This document shows, piece after piece, positions 18,273-27,219 of a DNA stretch of 64,000 bases. A program made the translations under genes and the position numbers. Source of the stretch: Clostridium sardiniense (GTDB lineage: Bacteria > Bacillota > Clostridia > Clostridiales > Clostridiaceae); the NCBI RefSeq assembly GCF_016907995.1, contig NZ_JAFBDA010000001.1, positions 310,001-374,000 of the forward strand, read 5' to 3'. Numbering within the stretch: the first letter of the stretch is position 1; each line of letters starts with the position of its first letter. The notes under the pieces are model-generated. The model was not told the DNA's origin, ran no database searches, and saw nothing but the letters and a program-made list of their open reading frames with translations.

Positions 18273-18542
18273 TTATAAAATTACTATAGTTAATCTTATT
18301 GATTATTTAGTTATCTGAAATGATTGAAATAGGCTTATATATTTTAATGAAAAAGGTGATGTAGATACTAAATTTTTATAGTATAAAGAAATATTCCTTA
18401 CAGCTATGATAATATATTATTTTAAGAAAAGTAATTTAAATATTTAAATATAATAATTTATAAATATTACTGGATTAATTATCTATAAGATATATATAAT
18501 GGAATATATAAAGAATTTGATTAAATTATGGGGGAAATTAAA

Positions 18543-18938
18543 ATGGGATTTTGGATTTTTATGATGGTTTCAGATTTATTAATTCCACTTACAATGGTTG
18601 GGTTTGGTAAATTGTTTATGAAAAATGCACCAAAAGAAATCAATGGAGTTTATGGGTACAGAACATCTATGTCTATGAAAAATAAAGATACTTGGGAGTT
18701 TGCACATCACTATTGTGGAAAACTGTGGCTAACTATAGGAGGAATTATGCTTGTTATTTCTGCCATAGCCATGTTATTTGTAATTGGAAAAGATGAAAAT
18801 GTTGTAGGAAATTTTGGGGGAATACTTTGTGGTATACAGCTTGTTTTTTTTATTGGTTCTATTTTTCCTACGGAGAGAGCCTTAAAGAAAAATTTTGATG
18901 AACGTGGTAATAGAAAAAGTGAAATAACTAAAAAATGA
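18543..18938 (+). CDS. SdpI/YhfL-family membrane protein
   Basis: Protein of 131 residues with about four membrane helices. The family motif NGVYGYRTSMSMKNKDTWEF and the following HHYCGKLW match the SdpI/YhfL family, whose B. subtilis member gives immunity to the SdpC toxin. No toxin or sdpR-like gene is adjacent, so this may be an orphan. GGGGGAA lies 6-8 bases before the ATG at 18543, favoured over 18528. Confidence 0.85.
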   Translation: MGFWIFMMVSDLLIPLTMVGFGKLFMKNAPKEINGVYGYRTSMSMKNKDTWEFAHHYCGKLWLTIGGIMLVISAIAMLFVIGKDENVVGNFGGILCGIQLVFFIGSIFPTERALKKNFDERGNRKSEITKK

Positions 18939-18980
18939 TCAACTACTCAAATATCTTTGAAAGTGGTGTATAGAAAATTT

Positions 18981-19253
18981 ATGAAAATTATATGGGAGTA
19001 TAAAATCGTTAGAAATTTTGCGTGGTTAGTAATTCCAGTTACATTAGGTTTGTATGAGTCCAAGCCTAACAGTATACAGAATGCACTTGAATATATAGAG
19101 TGTAATACAATTAATAAATCAATTGCTACAATAATATTACCGAATATAATTACATTAAAAGTCATAGGTTATGTAATTTTCTTTATTGCTATAGTATTGT
19201 ATTTTAAATTTGTACTGAGTAGTTTTCATACTGAAGTTAAAGAGAATAGATAG
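18981..19253 (+). CDS. Small putative membrane protein
   Basis: About 90 residues with a clear hydrophobic helix near the C-terminus (IGYVIFFIAIVLYFKFVL) and a weaker one near LVIPVTLGL. No family recognised. The start is uncertain: the frame is open from a TTG at 18957, and only a weak GTGGTG precedes the ATG at 18981. It could be a truncated gene. Confidence 0.4.
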   Translation: MKIIWEYKIVRNFAWLVIPVTLGLYESKPNSIQNALEYIECNTINKSIATIILPNIITLKVIGYVIFFIAIVLYFKFVLSSFHTEVKENR

Positions 19254-19366
19254 TCATGAAATAAGGGGATAGTATATTTTGTTAAGTATCCATAAGCTGT
19301 TTATAATGGAGTGTATAAAGTAAAGGAATATTTGTACATTATTATTCATAAGAAGAGGGCGATAAA

Positions 19367-19822
19367 ATGAATAAAATAGATTTGTTTTGGAATAGATTTT
19401 TACAAGAAAGTGGTTATGATAAGAGCACAAAATATTTAGAAGTTTTTCATTTTGAACTTACAGAATACTTAGCAAATGAATTGTTAGAGCTTGTACTTGA
19501 AGGAAAGAAAAAAGCAACTTCAAGTAGTTTGATTTCATATCAAAAAGAAGAGATAAGATCTCCACAGGTAGGTAATTTAAGTATTGTAACAGATTGGAAG
19601 GGAAATCCTAAATGTGTAATAGAAACTAAAGACATTTCGATTATTCCATTTAAAGATATTACTTATGATATCTGTAAAAGAGAAGGGGAAGACGAATGTT
19701 TGGAAACTTGGAGAGATGGTCATATAAGATTTTTTAAAGAAGAGGGTAAAGAAATAGGCTACGAATTTACTGAAGAATTATTAGTAGTTTTTGAAGATTT
19801 TGAAGTTCTTTATAAAGAATAA
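19367..19822 (+). CDS. ASCH domain protein
   Basis: Protein of 151 residues with the ASCH fold: GKKKATSSSLISYQ, VGNLSIVTDWKGNPKCVIET, an ICKREGEDECLETWRDGHI segment and a final LVVFEDFEVLY strand. ASCH proteins are PUA-like and bind or process RNA or modified nucleosides; relatives with this GKKxATSS pattern include YqfB-type amidohydrolases acting on N4-acetylcytidine, so that is one possible role. GAGGGCGA precedes the ATG. Single gene with a strong terminator. Confidence 0.86.
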   Translation: MNKIDLFWNRFLQESGYDKSTKYLEVFHFELTEYLANELLELVLEGKKKATSSSLISYQKEEIRSPQVGNLSIVTDWKGNPKCVIETKDISIIPFKDITYDICKREGEDECLETWRDGHIRFFKEEGKEIGYEFTEELLVVFEDFEVLYKE

Positions 19823-19890
19823 ACTGATTAAAATTAATGGGAAATTTTGATTAGATACATTGAGTAGTAAAAATGAAGTGTATGTTGATG

Positions 19891-19942
19891 AAAGTGCATA
19901 AAAGTTCCAACATAAAATTGTAGGAATTTATGCACTTTTTTT
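19891..19942 (+). terminator. Terminator of ASCH gene
   Basis: AAAGTGCATAAA / TTTATGCACTTT stem, with a second inner GTTCC/GGAA pairing, and T7. Confidence 0.88.
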
Positions 19943-20057
19943 ATTGCTTATTTTTAAGGGAAAGTAGTTCGCATAAAGAAAAGTAAGACTTAACTTATCT
20001 AATAGATTTTGATTATATGAGAGAAGAGATCCATATTAGAAAATAAATAACTATAAA

Positions 20058-20110
20058 TTGAAAAATATTTTCAAAAAAGTATTGAAATATCTTTAGAAAA
20101 TGATTACAAT
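20058..20110 (+). promoter_or_regulatory. nan operon promoter and putative NanR operator
   Basis: TTGAAAA-ATA-TTTTCAA (20058-20074) is a perfect 7-3-7 inverted repeat, as expected for an RpiR-type NanR site. TTGAAA (20082-20087), a 17-bp spacer and TACAAT (20105-20110) follow as the promoter. No nanR gene is in the window. Confidence 0.62.
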
Positions 20111-20154
20111 AAGAATATAGAGAAAATAATTTTCAGGAAAAGGTGATATATAAA

Positions 20155-20820
20155 ATGTTAGATGGATTAAAAGGGAATTTGATAGTTTCTTGCCAAGCCT
20201 TAGCAGATGAGCCTTTGCATAGCTCTTTTATTATGGGAAGAATGGCAATCGCAGCTAAGGAAGGTGGCGCAGTAGCAATAAGAGCACAAGGTGTTAGTGA
20301 TATTAATGAAATAAAGAAGGTTGCAAAACTTCCTATCATTGGAATAATAAAAAGAGTTTACAATGATTCAGAAATTTATATAACGCCAACTATTAAAGAA
20401 GTGGACGAGCTTCTAGAAACAGAATGTGAAATGATAGCATTAGATGCTACAAAAAGAAAAAGACCTAATAATGAAAATATACAAGACTTAGTTGATGCTA
20501 TTCATGAAAAGGGAAAATTGGCAATGGCGGATGTGTCAACTTTAGAAGAAGGTATTGAAGCAGAAAAAATAGGATTTGATTGTATATCAACAACACTTTC
20601 AGGATACACAGCATATTCTAAACAAAGTAACAAGGTTGATTTTGAACTTTTAGAAGAGTTAATAAAAACGGTAAAAATCCCAGTTATTTGCGAAGGAAAG
20701 ATAAATACTCCAGAGGAACTAAAGAAGGCATTTGAATTAGGTGCATATTCAGCAGTGGTTGGAGGCGCAATCACAAGACCACAACAAATAACAAAGAGAT
20801 TTACTGATGTTTTAAAATAA
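20155..20820 (+). CDS. nanE: N-acetylmannosamine-6-phosphate 2-epimerase NanE
   Basis: TIM-barrel epimerase of 221 residues converting ManNAc-6-P to GlcNAc-6-P. Family motifs are [45 protein letters not shown] (catalytic Lys), [10 protein letters not shown] and [14 protein letters not shown]. The start at 20155 has AGGTGA 8 bases upstream; 20143 overlaps that site. First gene of the sialic-acid operon, 35 bases before nanA. Confidence 0.95.
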   Translation: MLDGLKGNLIVSCQALADEPLHSSFIMGRMAIAAKEGGAVAIRAQGVSDINEIKKVAKLPIIGIIKRVYNDSEIYITPTIKEVDELLETECEMIALDATKRKRPNNENIQDLVDAIHEKGKLAMADVSTLEEGIEAEKIGFDCISTTLSGYTAYSKQSNKVDFELLEELIKTVKIPVICEGKINTPEELKKAFELGAYSAVVGGAITRPQQITKRFTDVLK

Positions 20821-20855
20821 ATTAAAAATTAAATGATTTTGGGAGGAGAAAGACA

Positions 20856-21722
20856 ATGAAAGGTATTTATTCAGCACTATTAGTTTCATTTGATAAGGAT
20901 GGAAACATCAATGAGAAGGGGTTAAGAGAAATAATAAGACATAATATTGATGTATGTAAGGTAGATGGTCTTTATGTAGGAGGAAGTACTGGAGAAAACT
21001 TTATGCTTTCAACTGGTGAAAAGAAAAGAATATTTGAAATTGCAATGGATGAAGCAAAAGGACAAGTTAAATTAATAGCTCAAGTAGGGTCAGTAAACTT
21101 AAAAGAAGCAGTAGAACTTGCAAAGTTTGCAACAGAGCTTGGATATGATTCATTATCAGCAGTTACACCATTCTACTATAAATTTGATTTTAATGAGATA
21201 AAACATTACTATGAAACAATAATAAATTCAGTAGATAATAAAATGATTATTTATTCAATTCCATTCCTAACAGGAGTAAATATGTCAATAGATCAATTTG
21301 CTGAACTTTTTGAAAACGATAAGATTATAGGCGTTAAGTTTACAGCAGCAGATTTCTATTTATTAGAAAGAATGAGAAAAGCATTCCCAGATAAATTAAT
21401 ATTTGCTGGATTTGATGAAATGCTGTTACCTGCTACAGTACTTGGTGTTGATGGAGCAATCGGTTCAACATTCAATGTAAACGGTATTAGAGCAAGACAA
21501 ATCTTTGAAGCTGCTCAAAAGGGTGATGTACAAACATCATTAGAAGTTCAACATGTAACTAATGATTTAATAACTGATATTTTAAACAATGGTCTTTACC
21601 AAACAATTAAATTAATTCTTCAAGAGCAAGGTGTGGATGCTGGATACTGCAGACAACCTATGAAAGAGGCTACTGAAGAAATGGTTGAAAAAGCTAAGGA
21701 AATTAACAAAAAGTATTTTTAG
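20856..21722 (+). CDS. nanA: N-acetylneuraminate lyase NanA
   Basis: DHDPS-family aldolase of 288 residues that cleaves sialic acid to pyruvate and ManNAc. GGSTGE binds the pyruvate carboxylate, IYSIPFLTGVN holds the catalytic tyrosine, and the Schiff-base lysine lies in GVKFTAADFY. GGGAGGAG precedes the ATG. Second gene of the nan operon; a perfect hairpin separates it from the transporter. Confidence 0.95.
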   Translation: MKGIYSALLVSFDKDGNINEKGLREIIRHNIDVCKVDGLYVGGSTGENFMLSTGEKKRIFEIAMDEAKGQVKLIAQVGSVNLKEAVELAKFATELGYDSLSAVTPFYYKFDFNEIKHYYETIINSVDNKMIIYSIPFLTGVNMSIDQFAELFENDKIIGVKFTAADFYLLERMRKAFPDKLIFAGFDEMLLPATVLGVDGAIGSTFNVNGIRARQIFEAAQKGDVQTSLEVQHVTNDLITDILNNGLYQTIKLILQEQGVDAGYCRQPMKEATEEMVEKAKEINKKYF

Positions 21723-21741
21723 GGATATTTATTGAAAAATA

Positions 21742-21769
21742 GTAGTCTAACTTTAAAAAGTTAGACTAC
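21742..21769 (+). other. Perfect intra-operonic hairpin between nanA and symporter
   Basis: GTAGTCTAACTTT / AAAGTTAGACTAC, 13 bp with a 2-nt spacer, not followed by a T-tract. More likely an mRNA stabilising or processing element than a terminator. Confidence 0.65.
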
Positions 21770-21796
21770 ATAAAAGAATAGGGGAGGAAAATTGGT

Positions 21797-23299
21797 ATGC
21801 AAGGGTTTACGAAAATTGATTTAGTTGTACTAGTTGTTTACTTAGGGGCTGTGCTTTATGCAGGTTTAAAGTTCTCTAAGAAAGAAATGAAAGGAAAAGA
21901 GTTCTTCAGAGGTGATGGAACTATTCCTTGGTGGGTTACTTCAGTTTCTATATTTGCAACTTTATTAAGTCCAATTTCATTTTTATCATTAGCTGGTAAC
22001 TCTTATAAAGGAACTTGGATAATGTGGTTTGCTCAACTTGGTATGTTTGTAGCAGTACCTCTTACAATAAGATATATCTTACCAATTTATAGTAGACTAG
22101 ATATAGATACTGCTTATGAATATTTAGAAATAAGATATAAGGATAAAGGGCTTAGAGTTCTTGGAGCTATAATGTTCATAATTTATCAAATTGGACGTAT
22201 GGCAATTATAATGTATTTACCATCAATGGTATTAGCAAAGCTTACTGGTATAAATGTTTACTTACTTATCATAGCAATGGGCGTAATAGCAATAATTTAT
22301 TCATATACAGGTGGATTAAAGTCAGTATTATGGACAGACTTTATTCAAGGATGTGTACTTATAGCAGGTATTATTTTCGCATTAGTATTCTTAATTTCAA
22401 CAATAGATGGCGGATTCGGATCTATTATGAGTGAATTAACTGAAGGAGGAAAATTTTTATCTTCAACAGAACCGATATTTAATGCTAATATATTTAAAAC
22501 AAGTGTATTCTTATTAATAGTTGGAGGAGGATTAAATACTTTCTCATCATATATTTCAAGTCAGGATGTAGTGCAAAGGTTTACTACAACTACAGATATA
22601 AAACAATTAAAGAAAATGACTTATGGTAACCTAGTATTATCATTATTTGTAGCAACTATATTCTATTTAATAGGAACAGCTTTATATGTTTTCTATAGTC
22701 AAAATCCTCAGTTATTACAAACTGCTCAACAAGATCAAATTTTTGCATCATACATAGCATTCCAATTACCAGTTGGGATAACAGGTATAGTTCTTGCAGC
22801 TATATATGCAGCAGCACAATCAACACTTTCAACTGGATTAAACTCAGTTGCAACAAGTTGGACTTTAGATATTCAAAACTTTATAACAAAAGATATGTCA
22901 ATGGAAAAACAAACAAAAATTGCACAATATATATCTTTAGGAGTTGGTATAGCTTCAATAATAATGGCAGTAATCCTTGCAAATGGTGGAGTAAACTCAG
23001 CTTATGAATGGTTTAATGGATTTATGGGACTTGTTCTTGGAGTTTTAGCAGGAATATTTGTATTAGGAGTATTCTTCAAAAAGGCTACAAAAACAGGAGC
23101 ATATGCTGGATTTATAGCATCAGCAATAGCTGTTGTTGTATGTAAATATGGCGGATTTGATGTAAGTATATGGTCATACTCAATCATATCAATCGGAGTT
23201 TCAGTTATAGTTGGAATGATAGTTTCATTAATGACTCAATCTCAATTGGTTGATGAGAAAACTTTAAATAAGGCAACAATGTACTACAATAAAAATTAA
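21797..23299 (+). CDS. nanT: Sodium:solute symporter, sialic acid uptake (NanT-like)
   Basis: SSS-family transporter of 500 residues with about 13 transmembrane helices, including the family segments WWVTSVSIFATLLSPISFL, YSYTGGLKSVLWTDFIQG and AAQSTLSTGLNSVATSW. Position between nanA and nanK makes sialic acid the expected substrate, as with the SSS sialic-acid carriers of C. perfringens. GGGAGGAAAA precedes the ATG. Confidence 0.92.
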   Translation: MQGFTKIDLVVLVVYLGAVLYAGLKFSKKEMKGKEFFRGDGTIPWWVTSVSIFATLLSPISFLSLAGNSYKGTWIMWFAQLGMFVAVPLTIRYILPIYSRLDIDTAYEYLEIRYKDKGLRVLGAIMFIIYQIGRMAIIMYLPSMVLAKLTGINVYLLIIAMGVIAIIYSYTGGLKSVLWTDFIQGCVLIAGIIFALVFLISTIDGGFGSIMSELTEGGKFLSSTEPIFNANIFKTSVFLLIVGGGLNTFSSYISSQDVVQRFTTTTDIKQLKKMTYGNLVLSLFVATIFYLIGTALYVFYSQNPQLLQTAQQDQIFASYIAFQLPVGITGIVLAAIYAAAQSTLSTGLNSVATSWTLDIQNFITKDMSMEKQTKIAQYISLGVGIASIIMAVILANGGVNSAYEWFNGFMGLVLGVLAGIFVLGVFFKKATKTGAYAGFIASAIAVVVCKYGGFDVSIWSYSIISIGVSVIVGMIVSLMTQSQLVDEKTLNKATMYYNKN

Positions 23300-23335
23300 T
23301 AATATAAATAAAAGTATAATATTTAATTAGATTAA

Positions 23336-23384
23336 GTGTTGATTTTTAAATGATCCTTACTATTCATTTGAAGATCAGCACTAC
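23336..23384 (+). other. Imperfect hairpin between symporter and yhcH
   Basis: AGTGTTGATTTTTAAATGA pairs with TCATTTGAAGATCAGCACT through several G-U pairs. Could be an attenuator or processing site; no long T-tract follows. Confidence 0.5.
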
Positions 23385-23416
23385 TTTAAAATTAAATGTT
23401 TTTAGAGGTGAATGAA

Positions 23417-23869
23417 ATGATATTTGGCAATTTAAGAAATTTAGAAAGTTATGATTATTTACCAAAGCTTATTAAGGAAGCTTTGCTACATGCAAAAAAT
23501 AATAATGTAATAGAGTTTACTCCAGGTACTCATGAAATAAAAGGCGAAGAGCTGTTCTTTAATAGGGTTAATTATACTACAAAAAATAAGGAAGATCGTT
23601 TTTGGGAAGGACATAAAAAATATATAGATGTTCATGTTGTTTTCAGTGGAAAAGAAAGAATAAATCTTAATTTTAAAGAAAACTTAGAATTTAAAGAATT
23701 TATTGAAAAGGATGATTTCTTAGCTTTTGAAGGAGATGAAAACTCTTCAGTTGTTTTAGAAGAGGGGGACTTCTTAATTTGTTATCCAGAGGATATACAC
23801 ATGACTTGTCTAAAGGCTAGTGCGGAGTCTTCTGATATAAAAAAGGCTATTTATAAAGTGATTTTATAA
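23417..23869 (+). CDS. nanQ: YhcH/NanQ-family cupin
   Basis: YhcH/YjgK/YiaL (DUF386) beta-barrel protein of 150 residues. RFWEGHKKYIDVHVVFSGKE, FLICYPEDIHMT and the final KKAIYKVIL are typical, with metal-binding His and Glu in EGHKKYIDVH. Family members act as sugar anomerases in sialic-acid operons. The ATG at 23417 is chosen because AGAGGTGA lies just before it. Confidence 0.88.
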   Translation: MIFGNLRNLESYDYLPKLIKEALLHAKNNNVIEFTPGTHEIKGEELFFNRVNYTTKNKEDRFWEGHKKYIDVHVVFSGKERINLNFKENLEFKEFIEKDDFLAFEGDENSSVVLEEGDFLICYPEDIHMTCLKASAESSDIKKAIYKVIL

Positions 23870-23882
23870 TGTTTTATTTTAT

Positions 23883-23973
23883 GAGGTTGTATTAAAACTT
23901 ACAATAATAAACTATGAAACTAAAGTGATTGATTAGGTTTAGAATTTTATTTTAAGTTATTTTAATACAGCCT
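23883..23973 (+). other. Long fold-back between yhcH and nanK
   Basis: AGGTTGTATTAAAACTTA pairs with TAAGTTATTTTAATACAGCCT across about 50 bases, followed by TTTATTG. Possible partial terminator within the operon. Confidence 0.5.
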
Positions 23974-24025
23974 TTATTGCTTATAATAAATTTTATAAGG
24001 TATTAATTTTTTAGAGGTGATAAAT

Positions 24026-24922
24026 ATGGATTTATTTGCAGTTATAGATATAGGTGGAACTAGCATAAAGTATGGAATTATAAACGAAGAAGAAACGTTA
24101 ATAAATGTTAATGATAGAGATACTCAAGCTTATAAAGGTGGATTAAGTATACTTGATAAAGTTAAAGATATAATTAAAGAGATTAAGGCTAATTATGATA
24201 TAAAAGGAATATGTATATCAACAGCAGGAATGGTATGTCCTAAAGAAGGCAAAATTGTTTATGCTGGACCAACAATACCTAATTATACCGGGGTTGAAGT
24301 GAAAAAAATATTAGAGGAAGAATTTAATTTGCCATGCGCTGTGGAGAATGATGTTAATTGTGCTGCGCTGGGAGAATTTTTCGGGGGAGCTGGTAAAGGT
24401 AAATCTTCAATGGCATGTTTAACAATAGGTACAGGAATTGGTGGAGCATTAATTATAGATGGCAAAATACTTCGTGGATTTAGTAATTCAGCTGGAGAAA
24501 TTGGATATATGTTAGTTAACGGAGAACAAATTCAAGAAATTGCATCAGCAAGTACCTTGGTAAAAAATGTAGCTAAAAGAAAGAATGTTGACTCTAGTGA
24601 AATAGATGGTAGATACATATTAGATAATTATGAAAAAGGGGACATGATATGCAGAGATGAAGTTGAGAAATTGGCTGATAATTTAGCATTAGGAATTTCA
24701 AACATTGTTTATTTAATAAACCCCGAAGTTATTGTTTTAGGTGGAGGAATAATGGCTAGAGAGGAAGTTTTTAAACCTCTAATTGAAAAAAGTTTGAAAA
24801 AGTATTTAATAGAGTCAGTTTATATCAATACTAATATAGCTTTTGCAGAACTTAGAAATACCGCTGGACTTAAGGGAGCTTTTTATAATTTTAAGGAAAT
24901 ATTTAAGGAGTCTTCTTTGTAA
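24026..24922 (+). CDS. nanK: ROK-family N-acetylmannosamine kinase NanK
   Basis: ROK sugar kinase of 298 residues: N-terminal ATP motif AVIDIGGTSIKYGI, sugar-binding VENDVNCAALGE, TIGTGIGGALI, and EIGYMLVNG. The usual ROK zinc site (CxCGxxGCxE) is absent: residues after GYMLVNG read EQIQEIASAST, so this is a zinc-less ROK kinase. AGAGGTGA precedes the ATG at 24026. Its role in the operon is ManNAc to ManNAc-6-P. Confidence 0.9.
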   Translation: MDLFAVIDIGGTSIKYGIINEEETLINVNDRDTQAYKGGLSILDKVKDIIKEIKANYDIKGICISTAGMVCPKEGKIVYAGPTIPNYTGVEVKKILEEEFNLPCAVENDVNCAALGEFFGGAGKGKSSMACLTIGTGIGGALIIDGKILRGFSNSAGEIGYMLVNGEQIQEIASASTLVKNVAKRKNVDSSEIDGRYILDNYEKGDMICRDEVEKLADNLALGISNIVYLINPEVIVLGGGIMAREEVFKPLIEKSLKKYLIESVYINTNIAFAELRNTAGLKGAFYNFKEIFKESSL

Positions 24923-25106
24923 TTTGATTATTAAGAATGAGATACTTAAAAGATAGATTATTAGCATTGATTTGGGTATATATTGTTTTATTACTTATAT
25001 ACTAGCCTTCAGGATTTATACAAAATTGCACAAAAATTTATTTAATTTTAAAATGTGCAAATTTCTATAAAATATTTTAAATACTAATTTAAATGGAGGG
25101 ATAGAA

Positions 25107-26306
25107 ATGAAAAAAAATTTTGTTAAAAACCTAAGATTCTTATCTATAATGACTATTATCGTATTGTGTATTAGTAATCCTGTATTTGCAAGTGAACTAA
25201 ATACTAATACTGAGGAGTCAGCAATAACAGTATTTGATAAAACTAATAATGTATGGAATTCAAAGTATTTTAGAATTCCAAGTATGCAATCATTGAAGGA
25301 TGGCACTATGTTAACGTTTTCTGATATTCGTCATAATGGTCCTCAAGACCATGGAAATATTGATATTGGATGTGCACGTAGCATTGATGGCGGAAAAACA
25401 TGGGATTATCAAGTGGCAATGAAAAATGATGGTGTCAATTCAAAATTTTCTCGTGTAATGGATTCAACAACAGTAGTTACCAATACAGGTAGAGTTATAT
25501 TAATTGCAGGCTCTTGGAATAAGGACGGTAATTGGGCAAATAGTACAACTTCATTAAGAAATGATTGGTCTGTTCAGATGGTTTACTCTGATGATAATGG
25601 CGTAACATGGTCTGATAAAATAGATTTAACTACAAATCAATCAAGAATAAAAAATCAGCCAAGTAATACAATTGGATGGTTAGGTGGAGTTGGATCAGGT
25701 ATTACAATGTCTGATGGAACAATAGTAATGCCAATACAAATTGCATTAAGAGAAAACAATACTAATAATTATTATTCATCAATTATATATTCAAAAGATA
25801 ATGGTGAAACATGGACAATGGGAAATAAAGTACCTAAATCAAAAACTTCTGAAAATATGGTAATAGAGTTAGATGGAGCCTTAATTATGAGTGCTAGGGA
25901 TGATTCAGCGGGTTATAGAGCATCATATATATCTCATGATTTAGGATCTACATGGAGTGTATATGAACCTTTAAATGGTAAAATTTCAACTGGTTATGGT
26001 TCAGGCTGTCAAGGTTCATTTATTAAAATTACCAATTCTAATGGGCATAGAATTGGATTAATTTCAGCACCTAAGAACACTAAAGGCTGGTATACTAGAG
26101 ATAATATTACTGTCTATATGATTGATTTTGATGACTTATCTAAAGGAATTAAAGAACTATGTGTTCCTTATCCTAAAGATGGAAACAAAGCTGGAGGTGG
26201 GTATTCCTGCTTATCTTTTAATAATGAAAAATTAAGTATTCTTTATGAAGCAGATGGAAATATAGAATATAAAGATTTAACATCCTATTATAAATCAATA
26301 CTATAA
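25107..26306 (+). CDS. nanH: Secreted exo-alpha-sialidase
   Basis: GH33 sialidase of 399 residues. A signal peptide (about 1-28, cleavage near VFA-SE) is followed by the FRIP arginine motif (YFRIPSM), catalytic-loop DIRHNGPQDHG and four Asp boxes: SIDGGKTW, SDDNGVTW, SKDNGETW and SHDLGSTW. The catalytic tyrosine is probably in LYEADGN near the end. The catalytic core resembles the small clostridial NanH, but this protein is exported. GGAGGG precedes the ATG. It releases sialic acid for the operon just upstream and has its own 185-base leader region. Confidence 0.93.
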   Translation: MKKNFVKNLRFLSIMTIIVLCISNPVFASELNTNTEESAITVFDKTNNVWNSKYFRIPSMQSLKDGTMLTFSDIRHNGPQDHGNIDIGCARSIDGGKTWDYQVAMKNDGVNSKFSRVMDSTTVVTNTGRVILIAGSWNKDGNWANSTTSLRNDWSVQMVYSDDNGVTWSDKIDLTTNQSRIKNQPSNTIGWLGGVGSGITMSDGTIVMPIQIALRENNTNNYYSSIIYSKDNGETWTMGNKVPKSKTSENMVIELDGALIMSARDDSAGYRASYISHDLGSTWSVYEPLNGKISTGYGSGCQGSFIKITNSNGHRIGLISAPKNTKGWYTRDNITVYMIDFDDLSKGIKELCVPYPKDGNKAGGGYSCLSFNNEKLSILYEADGNIEYKDLTSYYKSIL

Positions 26307-26320
26307 AAGAAAATATTATT

Positions 26321-26357
26321 AAAAAAATCTTCAGTAATTATGCTGAAGATTTTTTTA
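26321..26357 (+). terminator. Terminator of sialidase
   Basis: Fourteen-bp perfect stem AAAAAAATCTTCAG / CTGAAGATTTTTTT with 8-nt loop. Confidence 0.9.
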
Positions 26358-26423
26358 GTAAGAGAAAACCAAGTTGATTGATTTTAATAGTAATTAGTTT
26401 TAAAGATAGAAATTAATATAATT

Positions 26424-26470
26424 GGTTGTCTTAAAACAGTTAAAAATAATTTTGAGGCAACTATTTTTTT
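26424..26470 (+). terminator. Second terminator-like hairpin
   Basis: GGTTGTCTTAAAA / TTTTGAGGCAACT stem with wobble pairs and T7. No gene lies between it and the sialidase terminator; bases 26471-26670 show nothing recognisable. Confidence 0.6.
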
Positions 26471-26670
26471 GTAATCTTTCTTATTTATTGTATATAAAGC
26501 TTTAATATATAGCATAAAAAATATGAATAGATTAAATTATTGAGTTTTAGTTTTAGATTATGTAATATTAAGTAACGCCTATTTATAGGCTACTAACAAC
26601 CTTTAGTTAAACAAATATTTTTTATAATTTTAAGCTAACACTTCTTTTTATATAATAACTTACATATTAG

Positions 26671-26712
26671 AAGTCCACATATGCTAAATAGGTATATGTG
26701 GACTTTTAGTTT
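26671..26712 (+). terminator. Orphan terminator upstream of MarR operon
   Basis: Perfect 12-bp stem AAGTCCACATAT / ATATGTGGACTT with short T-run. No gene directly upstream. Confidence 0.75.
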
Positions 26713-26723
26713 ATTTAGAAAAT

Positions 26724-26780
26724 TTGATAATCAATAGTTTTAGTGATATACTTACCTAGGTAACTATTACCTAGGTAAGT
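26724..26780 (+). promoter_or_regulatory. Promoter with long palindromic MarR operator
   Basis: TTGATA (26724-26729), 17-bp spacer and TATACT (26747-26752) form the promoter. ACTTACCTAGGTAA-CTA-TTACCTAGGTAAGT (26750-26780) is a perfect 14-3-14 inverted repeat whose arms each contain the self-complementary TTACCTAGGTAA. It overlaps the -10 element, ideal for autorepression by the MarR protein encoded at 26801. Confidence 0.85.
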
Positions 26781-26800
26781 AATTTAAGGAGAAGAAATAT

Positions 26801-27214
26801 ATGAAATTGTATGGGCATAACATAAACAAACTAGCTAGATATTTTAATAAAGATTTAAACGAGAAGATTTCATCTTTGGGATTATATACTTCACAATGGA
26901 GGATTATGTTGTACTTACATGAAAAAAAGCAATGTACACAAGTTGAGTTAAGTCACAAGCTCTGTGTTGAGGCACCAACAGTTACAAGGACATTAACTAG
27001 AATGAAAACCATGGGACTTATAAGTCGTAAAGAGGGAAAGGACAAGAGGGAGAAGCTTATAGAGTTAACAGAAAAAGCTTATGCGATGTATCCAAGATTA
27101 TATGAAGAATCAAATAGTGTTGAATTAAAGGCTTTAAAAGATATAGATAAAGAGGAGTTAGAAATATTTGATAAAGTTTTAGAAAAGATGATGAAAAACT
27201 TAGAAGGAGAATAA
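26801..27214 (+). CDS. MarR-family transcriptional regulator
   Basis: MarR repressor of 137 residues with winged HTH (CTQVELSHKLCVEAPTVTRTLTRMKTMGLISR) and basic wing REGKDKREKLIELT. AAGGAG precedes the ATG. It is followed 5 bases later by a YczE-type membrane protein, the likely regulated partner, and sits behind a 31-bp palindromic operator. The ligand is unknown; export-linked stress sensing is plausible. Confidence 0.9.
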   Translation: MKLYGHNINKLARYFNKDLNEKISSLGLYTSQWRIMLYLHEKKQCTQVELSHKLCVEAPTVTRTLTRMKTMGLISRKEGKDKREKLIELTEKAYAMYPRLYEESNSVELKALKDIDKEELEIFDKVLEKMMKNLEGE

Positions 27215-27219
27215 AGTTA

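Noticed and set aside
25016-25306. Minus-strand frame over the sialidase start
   Set aside because: Antisense shadow of a signal peptide region with no initiation signals.
20155-26306. Nan cluster as a recently acquired genomic island
   Set aside because: Base and codon use look like the surroundings, and no integrase, tRNA, direct repeats or IS element borders it.
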